Source: an uncultured Alphaproteobacteria bacterium
GTDB lineage: Bacteria; Pseudomonadota; Alphaproteobacteria; CAAHEQ01; UBA3637
Length of the DNA: 64,000 nucleotides
Direction of reading: 5' to 3'
Assembly: GCA_934202735.1 (NCBI GenBank)
Contig: CAKPYH010000006.1
Location: 18,492-82,491 of the forward strand
Notes under the pieces: generated by a model
What the model saw: only the letters and a program-made list of their open reading frames with translations
What the model was told of the DNA's origin: nothing
Database searches by the model: none
Shown here: positions 25,387-33,431 of the stretch, one piece after another
How the letters are laid out: each line of letters begins with the position of its first letter
Numbering within the stretch: position 1 is the stretch's first letter
Made by a program: the position numbers and the translations under genes

Positions 25387-25416
25387 GACAATCGGATATA
25401 ACTGAAAGGGAAAAAG

Positions 25417-25959
25417 ATGGAAAATATCAAAGGAACCAAGACGGAACAAAACTTGATGACGGCATTTGCCGGTGAATCGCAGGCTCGCAATAAGTACACA
25501 TATTACGCTTCTCAAGCCAAAAAAGACGGATATGTACAGATTGCAAAACTGTTTGAAGAAACCGCCGCCAATGAACAAGAACATGCTAAAATTTGGTTCA
25601 AATTGTTGCATAACGGGGCTGTGCCCGATACAATGACAAACCTGGCCGATGCGGCCGCGGGCGAAAATTACGAATGGACGGATATGTATGCCGGATTTGC
25701 AAAAACGGCCCGTGAAGAAGGCTTTGAACGAATTGCCGCCTTGTTTGACATGGTCGCCAAGATTGAAAAAGAACACGAAGAACGGTACCGTAAACTGTTA
25801 AAAAACATTCAAGATAATGTGGTTTTTTCGCGTGAGGGAGATACCATTTGGCAATGTGCCAACTGTGGCCATATCGTCATCGGAAAGAAAGCGCCGGATG
25901 TATGCCCTGTCTGTGCTCATCCGCAATCATATTTTCAAATCAAGGCCGAAAATTATTAA
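25417..25959 (+). CDS. rbr: Rubrerythrin
   Basis: The 180-residue protein has a ferritin-like di-iron domain (EsQARNKYTYYA, EETAANEQEHAKIWF, EKEHEERY carrying the Glu/His ligands) and a C-terminal rubredoxin domain with CANC and CPVC pairs. Rubrerythrins reduce hydrogen peroxide in the cytoplasm and are typical of anaerobes and microaerophiles. AAAGGGAAAAAG precedes the start. It has its own promoter and terminator. Confidence 0.95.
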   Translation: MENIKGTKTEQNLMTAFAGESQARNKYTYYASQAKKDGYVQIAKLFEETAANEQEHAKIWFKLLHNGAVPDTMTNLADAAAGENYEWTDMYAGFAKTAREEGFERIAALFDMVAKIEKEHEERYRKLLKNIQDNVVFSREGDTIWQCANCGHIVIGKKAPDVCPVCAHPQSYFQIKAENY

Positions 25960-25966
25960 AGATCAG

Positions 25967-25990
25967 CCCCGCCGACCGGCGGGGTTTTTT
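25967..25990 (+). terminator. Terminator of rubrerythrin
   Basis: CCCCGCC (25967-25973) pairs with GGCGGGG (25978-25984) around a 4 nt loop, followed by six T residues. Confidence 0.9.
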
Positions 25991-26043
25991 CACTCTGTTT
26001 CAGGAAAAAAATCCCCTGCTTTGGCAAGGGATTTCGGTTTCTG

Positions 26044-26568
26044 TTATTTCCGGGAACGCGGCCGCCGTTTTGTCGGTTCAACCGCCGGTTCTTTCACCGG
26101 TAAATCCGCGGTGCAACACGGACACCGACACGCCGCCACAGGGATTTCCGAACAACAATAAGGGCAAACTTTTGTGGTTGGAGCCGCCGGGGTTTCGGCC
26201 GCTTTTTTATCCAATTTTGCCTGCAACGAGTTCATGCCTTTTATCAACAAGAATACCGCGAATGCCACGATAATAAAACTGATCACCGTATTCAAAAAAG
26301 CCCCGACATTCAATGTAACGGCCCCGGCGGCCTTGGCCACTTCCAAGGACGCATACGGCCCGGCGGTTGCCCCGTCCCGCAGGACAAAAAACAAGTTGGC
26401 AAAGTCAATTTTACCCAACAAAATGCCCAGCGGCGGCATAATAATATCTTTGACTAATGAATCCACGATTTTGCCAAAAGCGGCCCCGATAATGATACCG
26501 ACAGCCATATCCATGACATTACCGCGCATGGCAAACTTTTTAAATTCGGTCAATACATTTTTGAACAT
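26044..26568 (-). CDS. mscL: Large-conductance mechanosensitive channel MscL with zinc-ribbon-like tail
   Basis: The 174-residue protein has the MscL core: FKKFAMRGNVMDMAVGIIIGAAFGKIV (first helix) and a second helix near 85-110. Beyond the normal length (about 136) it carries a tail with two Cys pairs (CPYC and CPCC, plus two extra Cys), which looks like a zinc ribbon, then a basic end. It releases solutes on hypo-osmotic shock. It lies 13 nt after the barrel protein gene with GAAAGGAAAG upstream. Confidence 0.93.
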   Translation of the reverse strand: MFKNVLTEFKKFAMRGNVMDMAVGIIIGAAFGKIVDSLVKDIIMPPLGILLGKIDFANLFFVLRDGATAGPYASLEVAKAAGAVTLNVGAFLNTVISFIIVAFAVFLLIKGMNSLQAKLDKKAAETPAAPTTKVCPYCCSEIPVAACRCPCCTADLPVKEPAVEPTKRRPRSRK

Positions 26569-26581
26569 TTACTTTCCTTTC

Positions 26582-27481
26582 TTAAAAAATGTTGAAGAGA
26601 TCTTTATAGGTCAGCGACACCCCGATCATCGTGTTGCTGGCACTGCTGTCCGATGCGCGGGATTGTCCGCGGCGGTATGAGATATAAGGCCCGAATGTAA
26701 TATTGCCCGTTAAATTTACATCCATACGAGCCGTCGCTTTCAGGTCATATTTTAAATCTTCCGGAATATAACTGCTGAATGAAAAATACTTGCGGTAATA
26801 CCCGTCGGTCGTGAACTGTATCCCTTCACGCAAAGTATAATCCGCCCGCCATCCGACTTCGCCGGCACTTTTGCTGACATGGTCCGAATAGGTCATATCA
26901 TATTCATACACGCCCGCAACATACAGGTCTTTCAACACCGTTCCGTTAAAGACTTTAACCCCCGCTTTTCCCCGCAAAATTTTTGTTCGCGGCGCATCTT
27001 GATTATCCGTAAATTCGGTCTGATAACCGACACTGGCAAACGGGCCGAAATCAATGTTTTTACGGGCCCACAGTTTGTGCGTATATTCGGTGGTCAGTAA
27101 AATCTGATCCGCATTTTCATTCGTGGTATTTTCCCCGTCTGCCGGTTTTAATTTGGTTTTACCGTACTCCATAAACAAGCTGTTCACCCATTGCAGGTTA
27201 TAGCGGTCGTATTCCAAAGCGCCGTCAAAAACCCCTTTAATCACCGTTTGACTGTCGGCATTAAATTGCGACACCGGCGAATTTTGATATTCCCGTGCAT
27301 TCTTAACATCGGTAGATGATAATTCCAATCCCAATCGGCGCAAGTTGGCCTTTAATGTTCCTGACGGGGGCGGGGCAAATGCTTCGGCACCACCGGCCGG
27401 TTCGGAGGGCGGTGTCGGTTCGGCCAGGGCGGGCAACGCCCCCATCAACAATCCCGCCACAATGTATTTTACACGCAACAT
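26582..27481 (-). CDS. Outer-membrane beta-barrel protein of unknown function
   Basis: The 299-residue protein has a signal peptide (cleaved near PALA), a Pro-rich spacer and about 230 residues of alternating amphipathic strands (for example ILLTTEYTHKLWARKNIDFG), ending in Phe (LFNIF) as outer-membrane barrels do. It resembles DUF481/DUF3078-like barrels without a clear family match. A TTGACA-17-TATGAT promoter drives it, and mscL follows in the same transcript. Confidence 0.75.
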   Translation of the reverse strand: MLRVKYIVAGLLMGALPALAEPTPPSEPAGGAEAFAPPPSGTLKANLRRLGLELSSTDVKNAREYQNSPVSQFNADSQTVIKGVFDGALEYDRYNLQWVNSLFMEYGKTKLKPADGENTTNENADQILLTTEYTHKLWARKNIDFGPFASVGYQTEFTDNQDAPRTKILRGKAGVKVFNGTVLKDLYVAGVYEYDMTYSDHVSKSAGEVGWRADYTLREGIQFTTDGYYRKYFSFSSYIPEDLKYDLKATARMDVNLTGNITFGPYISYRRGQSRASDSSASNTMIGVSLTYKDLFNIF

Positions 27482-27516
27482 AGTATATCCTTTTTCCTGA
27501 TAAAATAAACAGTTGT

Positions 27517-27545
27517 ATCATATAGAACAGACAGTATTTTGTCAA
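27517..27545 (-). promoter_or_regulatory. Promoter of the barrel protein-mscL unit
   Basis: On the minus strand TTGACA (27545-27540) and TATGAT (27522-27517) are 17 nt apart, about 36 nt before the ATG at 27481. Confidence 0.8.
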
Positions 27546-27555
27546 CATAGAAAAT

Positions 27556-27593
27556 AAAAAAAGACACGCCCCATCGGTGTCCATGATTTTTTT
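27556..27593. terminator. Bidirectional terminator-like hairpin between divergent promoters
   Basis: GACAC (27563-27567) pairs with GTGTC (27577-27581). Seven A lie on the left and seven T on the right, so it can work in both directions. It sits between two divergent genes, where no annotated transcript needs it. Confidence 0.5.
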
Positions 27594-27676
27594 GCTTATC
27601 TTTTCATTTTTTGCTGGTCTTTTCTTGTAAATTCGGGTATAATGGCTTCAGATGAGTCTGCATGGAAGGATGAATA

Positions 27677-28801
27677 ATGGGTAAGATAAGGCGCAATCTG
27701 TTGGTCGGCTTGGTTGTCGGGACCTTGTTTATCGGCTGGTGGATGAATGATTTTTACATCGGGAATTGGCGTTTTCGCCTGTTTTCTCCGGCACATTGGT
27801 CGTATGTATGGGACGAATTCAAATCCGGTTGGATCATTCACTCGGCCAGTGATTGGGTGTTTGTGTCTACGATTGTATTGCTGGTGCCGGCGTTTTTGGT
27901 GCTGTGGTGGATTTCATGTAAAATTCGGTGGCGGCAATCTGCTCTGGCCGGTTGTCGCAAGGTCAAGTCTCTGATCTGTAAACCCGATCCGAAAAAAGTG
28001 GTGCGTAAAAAAATCAAACTGAAATCCAAGGAATCTCATAAAAAAGTACGACCGAAACCAATCAACAGTATCGGTCGCCCGGCCGCCAAAGCGGTCGGAC
28101 GGACCATGGATGCCGGGGGTCAAGGTACGCCTGCCACGCCGACACCGCCCGTGTCGCCCGAATTTACCGGCGGGTTTGATCTACCGAACGGGCCTACCGG
28201 TTCTTCGGTCGGTTCCATACCGCAAACAGCGGATCGGCCGGCATTTTTAGATGAAAACGATGATTTGGATAATGTATCGCTGGACGATATTAAATTGCCC
28301 GAACGGGAACGGTTGCAGGAAGATGTGGTGAACCTATTATCCGGTGCCAATTATCAGGTTGTCTGCGATGTCCTGATGAATAAATTGACATTGGCTTATG
28401 TCGGGGTGGCAACGGACACGATTGTTTTGGCCCTGGCCGATACCGAAGCAGGCGATTGGTTGGCCGATGAAGAGTTCTTTAATGAAGAAGAACCGTTGTG
28501 GTTTTCCGAGAATGCCCATCGTATTTCACCGGTCTATCGGTTGGTTGAGACAAGTAAATCTTTTCAAAAGAAAGTCCAAGATGCCGGTTATCCGCAACGG
28601 GTAATTCCGATGTTGATTGAACAAGCGGGGACCATTATCAATGCGGCCGATATGGCGGAAACATGGAATAAGATGAATGTTATTGTCTGTCGTACGGATA
28701 TGGGCGGGCCGGAAGAATTACCGTCCGTTGCCGCCGCCGTTCCGCATGCTGCGGACAAGGGGACCGCCGCCGATTTAGAATCTATACGTAATTTATTTTA
28801 G
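27677..28801 (+). CDS. Two-helix membrane protein of unknown family, T4CP operon gene 1
   Basis: The 374-residue protein has two transmembrane helices (about 8-25 and 60-82), then a strongly basic cytoplasmic stretch (about 87-142), a Gly/Pro/Thr-rich linker, and a C-terminal domain of about 160 residues beginning ERERLQEDVVNLLSGANYQV. I do not recognise the domain. Position and layout recall accessory partners of type IV coupling proteins (DotM beside DotL), but no DotM sequence similarity is visible. A TATAAT box (27638-27643) and GGAAGGATGA precede the start. The coupling ATPase gene follows 22 nt later. Confidence 0.75.
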   Translation: MGKIRRNLLVGLVVGTLFIGWWMNDFYIGNWRFRLFSPAHWSYVWDEFKSGWIIHSASDWVFVSTIVLLVPAFLVLWWISCKIRWRQSALAGCRKVKSLICKPDPKKVVRKKIKLKSKESHKKVRPKPINSIGRPAAKAVGRTMDAGGQGTPATPTPPVSPEFTGGFDLPNGPTGSSVGSIPQTADRPAFLDENDDLDNVSLDDIKLPERERLQEDVVNLLSGANYQVVCDVLMNKLTLAYVGVATDTIVLALADTEAGDWLADEEFFNEEEPLWFSENAHRISPVYRLVETSKSFQKKVQDAGYPQRVIPMLIEQAGTIINAADMAETWNKMNVIVCRTDMGGPEELPSVAAAVPHAADKGTAADLESIRNLF

Positions 28802-28823
28802 GAAACTGTGAGGGGAATGAAAA

Positions 28824-30998
28824 ATGGCCTTTAAGAGAGATGAAGCCTATGAAGAACAACAAAAATGCGTTGCCCGCATTTTAAGCAGCATTATGTGGGC
28901 GGTTGTGATTGCCTGGCTGTTGTTGTTGTTATTCTTGCCGATGGTACAATGGATTTTTAACGGTTTCAGTGTTGATGAATTGAATAAAGCTTTTGTCTTT
29001 TGGCGGTATGCCTACAAACCCGCCGTTTTGTGGGAAAAGTTCAAAGTATATCGGGAAATTGCAGCCCATGAAGCCACACGTTCACCGATATTGTACTTAC
29101 CCTATTTGGCCTTTTTGATTGCTTTTGCCTTTTTGGTCTACCGGATTGTAACCAACCCGTACAAATACACACCGAATGTCTTTGGCGGCGGACGTAAGGC
29201 GACCTTTGAAGACATTAAAAAGATGAAATTGTTTGACGGATTTGTCATCGTATTAGGGCGGTTCAAGGGCAGGTTATTAAAAATGCCGGAAACGTTGTCG
29301 GCCCTGGTTGTGGCCCCGCCGGGGACCGGTAAAACGGCGGGCGTAGTGATACCAACCATTTTGGAATCACCGGGGCTCAGCCTGATTGTGAATGACCCGA
29401 AACCGGAATTGTGTTATAATACATCGGGGTATCGGGCCACTCAAGGACCGGTCTTTGTGATCAACTGGGGGGCGGAAGACGATCCGGAAAAGGGACTGTA
29501 TTACCCCAGTTGGAACCCCCTGTCGGCCAGTTGTTTACCCCCCTTGGGTCCATCACGGGACATGTATATTGACTCTATGGTGGCCGTGTTGGTGGAAGAA
29601 CCCAAAGGCGGGGCGGATCCGCACTGGTCCAAGACGGGGCGAAATGCCATGTCGGGCTTTCTGCACTTTATTTGCAGCAAGTGTGAACGTGCACGGGCCA
29701 ATGATTATTTTGTCAACAAGCTGAACGAAGGGGCTTTTGATAAAGAAGATGCCGAAGTTTTAGAAACATATTATATGGATATGACAGATCCCAGTGCACG
29801 AGTGGCTTTGGACGCTTTGCAGCAAGGCAATCTGACAACCGATAATTATGCCCCGGTCGGTACCTGGGACGGCTTGCCCGAAAATTGGCACGGCAACGAG
29901 CCTTGTATCGCTATGATTTTTGATTGGTGGACCGATATTCAAATGCAGGTGAATGCCGATTTGAAACGCCGTCAAGATGAAGGGGATCAGGCGGCGGCCT
30001 TTGCGGACTCGCAAGGAGATGCCCTGAAATTAGCTATTGCGGAAAGCGAACGCTTCGGTTATTCCCGGCGGGCAGTGGTGGAACTCAGTCAGTTGGCCGG
30101 GACACCGGATAAGGAACGGGGATCTATTTTGTCTACGGCCTTTACGGGTATCAACATTTTCAAAAACTCGGCCGTGCGGTCGCGGACCAAGTTCAGCGAT
30201 TTAACCTTTCAGGACATGCGCGGTATGGTTGACCCCGTAACGGGCGAAATGAAGCCGATTACCGTGTACCTGTCCGTCAATCAGGTGGACGCCAAAACAT
30301 TAAACGTGATTACCGGTGTGTTTGTGGAATTGATGAGTTCTTACCTGATTTCCAACAAGCCCAACGATCCATTGCCCGATGGGGGCAAGGTGGGCCCGTA
30401 TCCCGTTTTGTTTGTGTTGGACGAATTTCCGCAAATGCCCAAGCTGGCCGCCGTGAAAGACGGGCCGGCCGTGGGGCGTGGTCAGAAAGTGTCATACCTG
30501 TTGATCGGCCAGGATTTGGGGCAGATTTCCGGTCAATACGGGAAAGACGATCTGGAAACCATTATTACCACAACGGCGGCCAAAGTTATTTTGGCCCAAA
30601 ACAACGAACAAACCGCCGAACGGTTTGCCAAGATGATCGGGAACCGTACCATAGAAGTGGCCAGTTCGTCCCGGACGGAAGGGGTATCCATGCAGACAAA
30701 CCCGTTTGCCGCCAATGTATCCCGATCTTTGCAAAGTTCCAGCGTGGTCGGAGCCTCAGATATGATGAGTTTGGACATGCTGAAACAGTATGTGCTGTTT
30801 CAAGGCTTTTTGAATCGTCCCATTTTGGCCGATGCGCCCCGGTGGTATTTGGACAAGAAAATGCGCAAAAAGTGTTCTTTACCAACGGCACCGTTTGTTC
30901 CGTATTGGGTCGTGGCTCAACGGGAAGAAACCGACATGGCCGCCCTGAAATCCATGTTGCAGGGGGATATGATTGAGTTGGAAGAATCCGAATCGTAA
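28824..30998 (+). CDS. VirD4/TraG-family type IV secretion coupling ATPase
   Basis: The 724-residue protein has two N-terminal membrane helices (about 20-45 and 88-110) and a hexameric-motor-type ATPase domain: Walker A APPGTGKT (164-171) followed by AGVVIPTILESPG, Walker B VLFVLDEFPQMP near 530, and IGQDLGQISGQYG. The DPHWSKTGRNAMSGFLHF stretch matches the VirD4 pattern. Such proteins bring substrates to a type IV secretion channel. No VirB, relaxase or mobilisation gene is in the window, so it is separated from any channel. The tail is acidic (ELEESES). Confidence 0.88.
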   Translation: MAFKRDEAYEEQQKCVARILSSIMWAVVIAWLLLLLFLPMVQWIFNGFSVDELNKAFVFWRYAYKPAVLWEKFKVYREIAAHEATRSPILYLPYLAFLIAFAFLVYRIVTNPYKYTPNVFGGGRKATFEDIKKMKLFDGFVIVLGRFKGRLLKMPETLSALVVAPPGTGKTAGVVIPTILESPGLSLIVNDPKPELCYNTSGYRATQGPVFVINWGAEDDPEKGLYYPSWNPLSASCLPPLGPSRDMYIDSMVAVLVEEPKGGADPHWSKTGRNAMSGFLHFICSKCERARANDYFVNKLNEGAFDKEDAEVLETYYMDMTDPSARVALDALQQGNLTTDNYAPVGTWDGLPENWHGNEPCIAMIFDWWTDIQMQVNADLKRRQDEGDQAAAFADSQGDALKLAIAESERFGYSRRAVVELSQLAGTPDKERGSILSTAFTGINIFKNSAVRSRTKFSDLTFQDMRGMVDPVTGEMKPITVYLSVNQVDAKTLNVITGVFVELMSSYLISNKPNDPLPDGGKVGPYPVLFVLDEFPQMPKLAAVKDGPAVGRGQKVSYLLIGQDLGQISGQYGKDDLETIITTTAAKVILAQNNEQTAERFAKMIGNRTIEVASSSRTEGVSMQTNPFAANVSRSLQSSSVVGASDMMSLDMLKQYVLFQGFLNRPILADAPRWYLDKKMRKKCSLPTAPFVPYWVVAQREETDMAALKSMLQGDMIELEESES

Positions 30999-31007
30999 AG
31001 GGGGAGT

Positions 31008-31691
31008 ATGATGGCTGAACAGGAAACGGAACACTTATCACTGTCTACGTCTTTGAATCCCGAAGATATTTTTGCCAACTGGGAAAACCTGTTGCAGTGT
31101 CCGGTGACAGATGATATTTTACCCGATGATTTACAGTTAGCCGAAGCCGGTCAGGCCTATTGGGAGAATCTGTTTAATGAGATGAATTTCCCGGGCATGG
31201 ATCTGATGGCGGTCTCCCCCGTCCCGGCCGAAATTACCGATCCCGAAACCCGTCATAAACTGTTGGTCCGTACCGTTCGGGATTTTACACGATATCTGTC
31301 ATACCATTATGCCAATGACTTGCGTGCCGCAGGAATCAGTGAAGAAGGCCTGTTTTACATGAAACGCGGGCAGGTTCCCGAAAATTTTACCGTGCATTTG
31401 AAATATCCGTTAGACTACGGCGGACAAATTGATTTTGAAAACATGGTACTGATTCAAGCCCGTCCGTTTCATGATTTAATTCACCTGTACATCAACAAGC
31501 AAATTATCGGCCCGGACGGTGTCTTGACACCCGCGCAACTGTACGTACCGGTTCCGACCGGAAAAGTCTATGTGCCTCTGGGCCTGTTTACCGGATCCGG
31601 GGGTAAGAATAAACAAGATCGCAGTGTTGTGGCCGGTTTTTCACAAAGTGCCTTGCGGGATTTGGCCTTACGTTCCATGCCGGGGAGGTAA
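31008..31691 (+). CDS. Protein with HNH-nuclease-like core; candidate secreted effector
   Basis: In this 227-residue protein, residues 118-165 (MKRGQVPENFTVHLKYPLD, YGGQIDFENMVLI, H155, H159) follow the HNH/beta-beta-alpha-metal layout of toxin nucleases: H130, N145, H155 and H159 correspond to metal or fold residues. The second His of the usual HH pair is Leu131, so the general base is missing and activity is uncertain. The N-terminal 115 residues are helical and acidic, with no signal peptide. An AAAGGGGGAG site precedes paired ATGs (31008, 31011). It lies 9 nt after the coupling ATPase and 3 nt before a SMI1/KNR4 gene. Effector function is inference. Confidence 0.6.
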   Translation: MMAEQETEHLSLSTSLNPEDIFANWENLLQCPVTDDILPDDLQLAEAGQAYWENLFNEMNFPGMDLMAVSPVPAEITDPETRHKLLVRTVRDFTRYLSYHYANDLRAAGISEEGLFYMKRGQVPENFTVHLKYPLDYGGQIDFENMVLIQARPFHDLIHLYINKQIIGPDGVLTPAQLYVPVPTGKVYVPLGLFTGSGGKNKQDRSVVAGFSQSALRDLALRSMPGR

Positions 31692-31694
31692 AAG

Positions 31695-32168
31695 ATGTCC
31701 GAATTAAATGATTGCCTGAAATGCCTGTACGAACACTATGCTGTTTTTTTACCGCCGATTGACTCTAAAACGGCTCAGCAAGCGTCCGTTACTTTGGTCA
31801 AGGCCGGTGTTCCGCCCATTCCCTTGGACTATGTGTCCTTTTTATCCAAAGCCAACGGCATGTCATGGAACGGGATTGTCTTTTTTGCTTTGCAGGATAC
31901 GGAACGCAATAAAGGGGCCTTTCATCATCCCGGGATTTTACAAAATAAATCCTTTTGCCAAAATAATGCGGTGATGCATAAAAAGTTATGGCTGGGGTAC
32001 GGGTGCGAATCCTTGATCGTGTATGACTTTTTGGCCAAAGAGTATCAGGTTCTGGACCGATATACCTATCAAAAAATCTATACATTCCCGACACTCATTG
32101 CCCTGTTGCAACATATAACCAAGCCCTTGAAGCAACCTGCTGCACCCGGAGCAGTTCAAAACCCTTAA
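31695..32168 (+). CDS. SMI1/KNR4 (YrhA-like) family protein; candidate immunity protein
   Basis: The 157-residue protein shows the SMI1/KNR4 pattern: an N-terminal helix pair, PPIPLDYVSFLSKANGMSWNGIVFF, then a sheet core with LGYGCESLIVYDFLAKEYQVLDR and a final helix. This superfamily commonly supplies immunity to nuclease toxins in bacterial competition loci, and the gene sits 3 nt after the HNH-like gene. It has no signal peptide, as expected for a cytoplasmic inhibitor. Its 3' end overlaps convergent rsmB by 4 nt. Immunity function is inferred from family and position. Confidence 0.78.
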   Translation: MSELNDCLKCLYEHYAVFLPPIDSKTAQQASVTLVKAGVPPIPLDYVSFLSKANGMSWNGIVFFALQDTERNKGAFHHPGILQNKSFCQNNAVMHKKLWLGYGCESLIVYDFLAKEYQVLDRYTYQKIYTFPTLIALLQHITKPLKQPAAPGAVQNP

Positions 32169-33421
32169 ACCCGGCGCAACAAACACGCATAAAAGCCGTC
32201 AAACCCCATCGTGGGCAAGAATCGTAAACTGCCGAACGGGGTCAGATAGGGATTCCACCGCCGATCCGCCGGACGTATTACTTGCACCCTATCCCCCAAG
32301 GCCCGGACCACTTCGTCCCCTTCTTCGGGTTGTAAAGAACAGGTGGAAAAAACAATCTCACCGCCGGGCTTTGTCATACGAACGGCCTTGTTCAGCATTT
32401 CCCGTTGTACCGCCGCCAACCGGACCACATCGGCCTGTGTTCGGTGATATAAAATTTCGGGGTGACGGGCTATCGTCCCGGTCGCCGAACACGGGGCATC
32501 CAACAACACCGCATCAAACAATGTCTCGGGGGTCCATGTCATAACGTCCGCCACATTCGTTTGCACCCGTCCTTGCAGGCCCAGCCGTTCAAGATTTTCA
32601 TGCAAGCGTTCTAATCGTTTGGCCGATATATCATAGGACCGTACCCGTGCCCCGCGCCAAGCCAGTTGCACCGTCTTTCCGCCGGGGGCGGCGCACAAGT
32701 CAGCCACGCATTTATCCTGCACATTTGTGAACAAGCGTGCCGGAACGGAAGCCGCCCCATTTTGGACTAAACACGGCCCCGTTTCAAAGCCTGCCAAGTC
32801 CAACGGTGATGAGACCGATACACGTACGCCACCGGTCGGCAAGACCGTTCCCTGCCATTTACGGGCCCACAATTCGGCTTCGTCCCGTACCGTTATGTCC
32901 AAGGGTGGTTGTTCCATACAAGCCCGGGCACAGCCTGCCGTTGTTTCAACACCATAAGCCTGTTCCCAAGCCATGCGTATCCAATCCGGCAAGTTCAGAA
33001 CGGGATTTTCCAGGCCTTCTAACGGCATTTCCAATCGTCCGAAAGCCCGCAAGACTCCATTGACCAATCCGGTCAGGCCTTCAAAGTGATTCTGTCGCGT
33101 TAAAGCAACCGCCGTATTCACACAGGCATACATGGGTGTTTGCAAAAACAGGTGTTGTCCCACGGCCAAGCGTAAAATCGTATGGACAGTTTGTTGTTTA
33201 GGCCCCAACGGACGGCGCATCAGACGTTTCAGGACCGCATCAATTTGCCCACGGCGACGTAAAACGGTCAAAACCGACAGGCGGACAAACGCCCGATCCG
33301 GTGCGGACAAACCGATAAAAGCCGGATCCCTATCCAGTACGGTTTCCAAAGTTTGATCCGTTGTCCACAGACGATTCAGGACCCGAATAGCGACTTGACG
33401 GGATATCAGGTTATCCGACAT
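32165..33421 (-). CDS. rsmB: 16S rRNA m5C967 methyltransferase RsmB
   Basis: The 418-residue protein has an N-terminal NusB-like domain (1-135) and a C-terminal SAM-dependent methyltransferase with CAAPGGKTVQLAW, LLDAPCSATG and FSTCSLQPEEGDEV holding the two catalytic-site Cys. It modifies C967 of 16S rRNA. It starts 10 nt after the ftsZ stop, so it may share the end of the dcw transcript; the ribosome site is weak. Confidence 0.93.
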   Translation of the reverse strand: MSDNLISRQVAIRVLNRLWTTDQTLETVLDRDPAFIGLSAPDRAFVRLSVLTVLRRRGQIDAVLKRLMRRPLGPKQQTVHTILRLAVGQHLFLQTPMYACVNTAVALTRQNHFEGLTGLVNGVLRAFGRLEMPLEGLENPVLNLPDWIRMAWEQAYGVETTAGCARACMEQPPLDITVRDEAELWARKWQGTVLPTGGVRVSVSSPLDLAGFETGPCLVQNGAASVPARLFTNVQDKCVADLCAAPGGKTVQLAWRGARVRSYDISAKRLERLHENLERLGLQGRVQTNVADVMTWTPETLFDAVLLDAPCSATGTIARHPEILYHRTQADVVRLAAVQREMLNKAVRMTKPGGEIVFSTCSLQPEEGDEVVRALGDRVQVIRPADRRWNPYLTPFGSLRFLPTMGFDGFYACLLRRV

Positions 33422-33431
33422 ATTTTATCCG

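Noticed and set aside
27677..32168. Conjugative or mobilisable element remnant
   Set aside because: There is no relaxase, integrase, direct repeat, tRNA border or VirB gene, and codon and base use look like the neighbours. An old fragment cannot be excluded.
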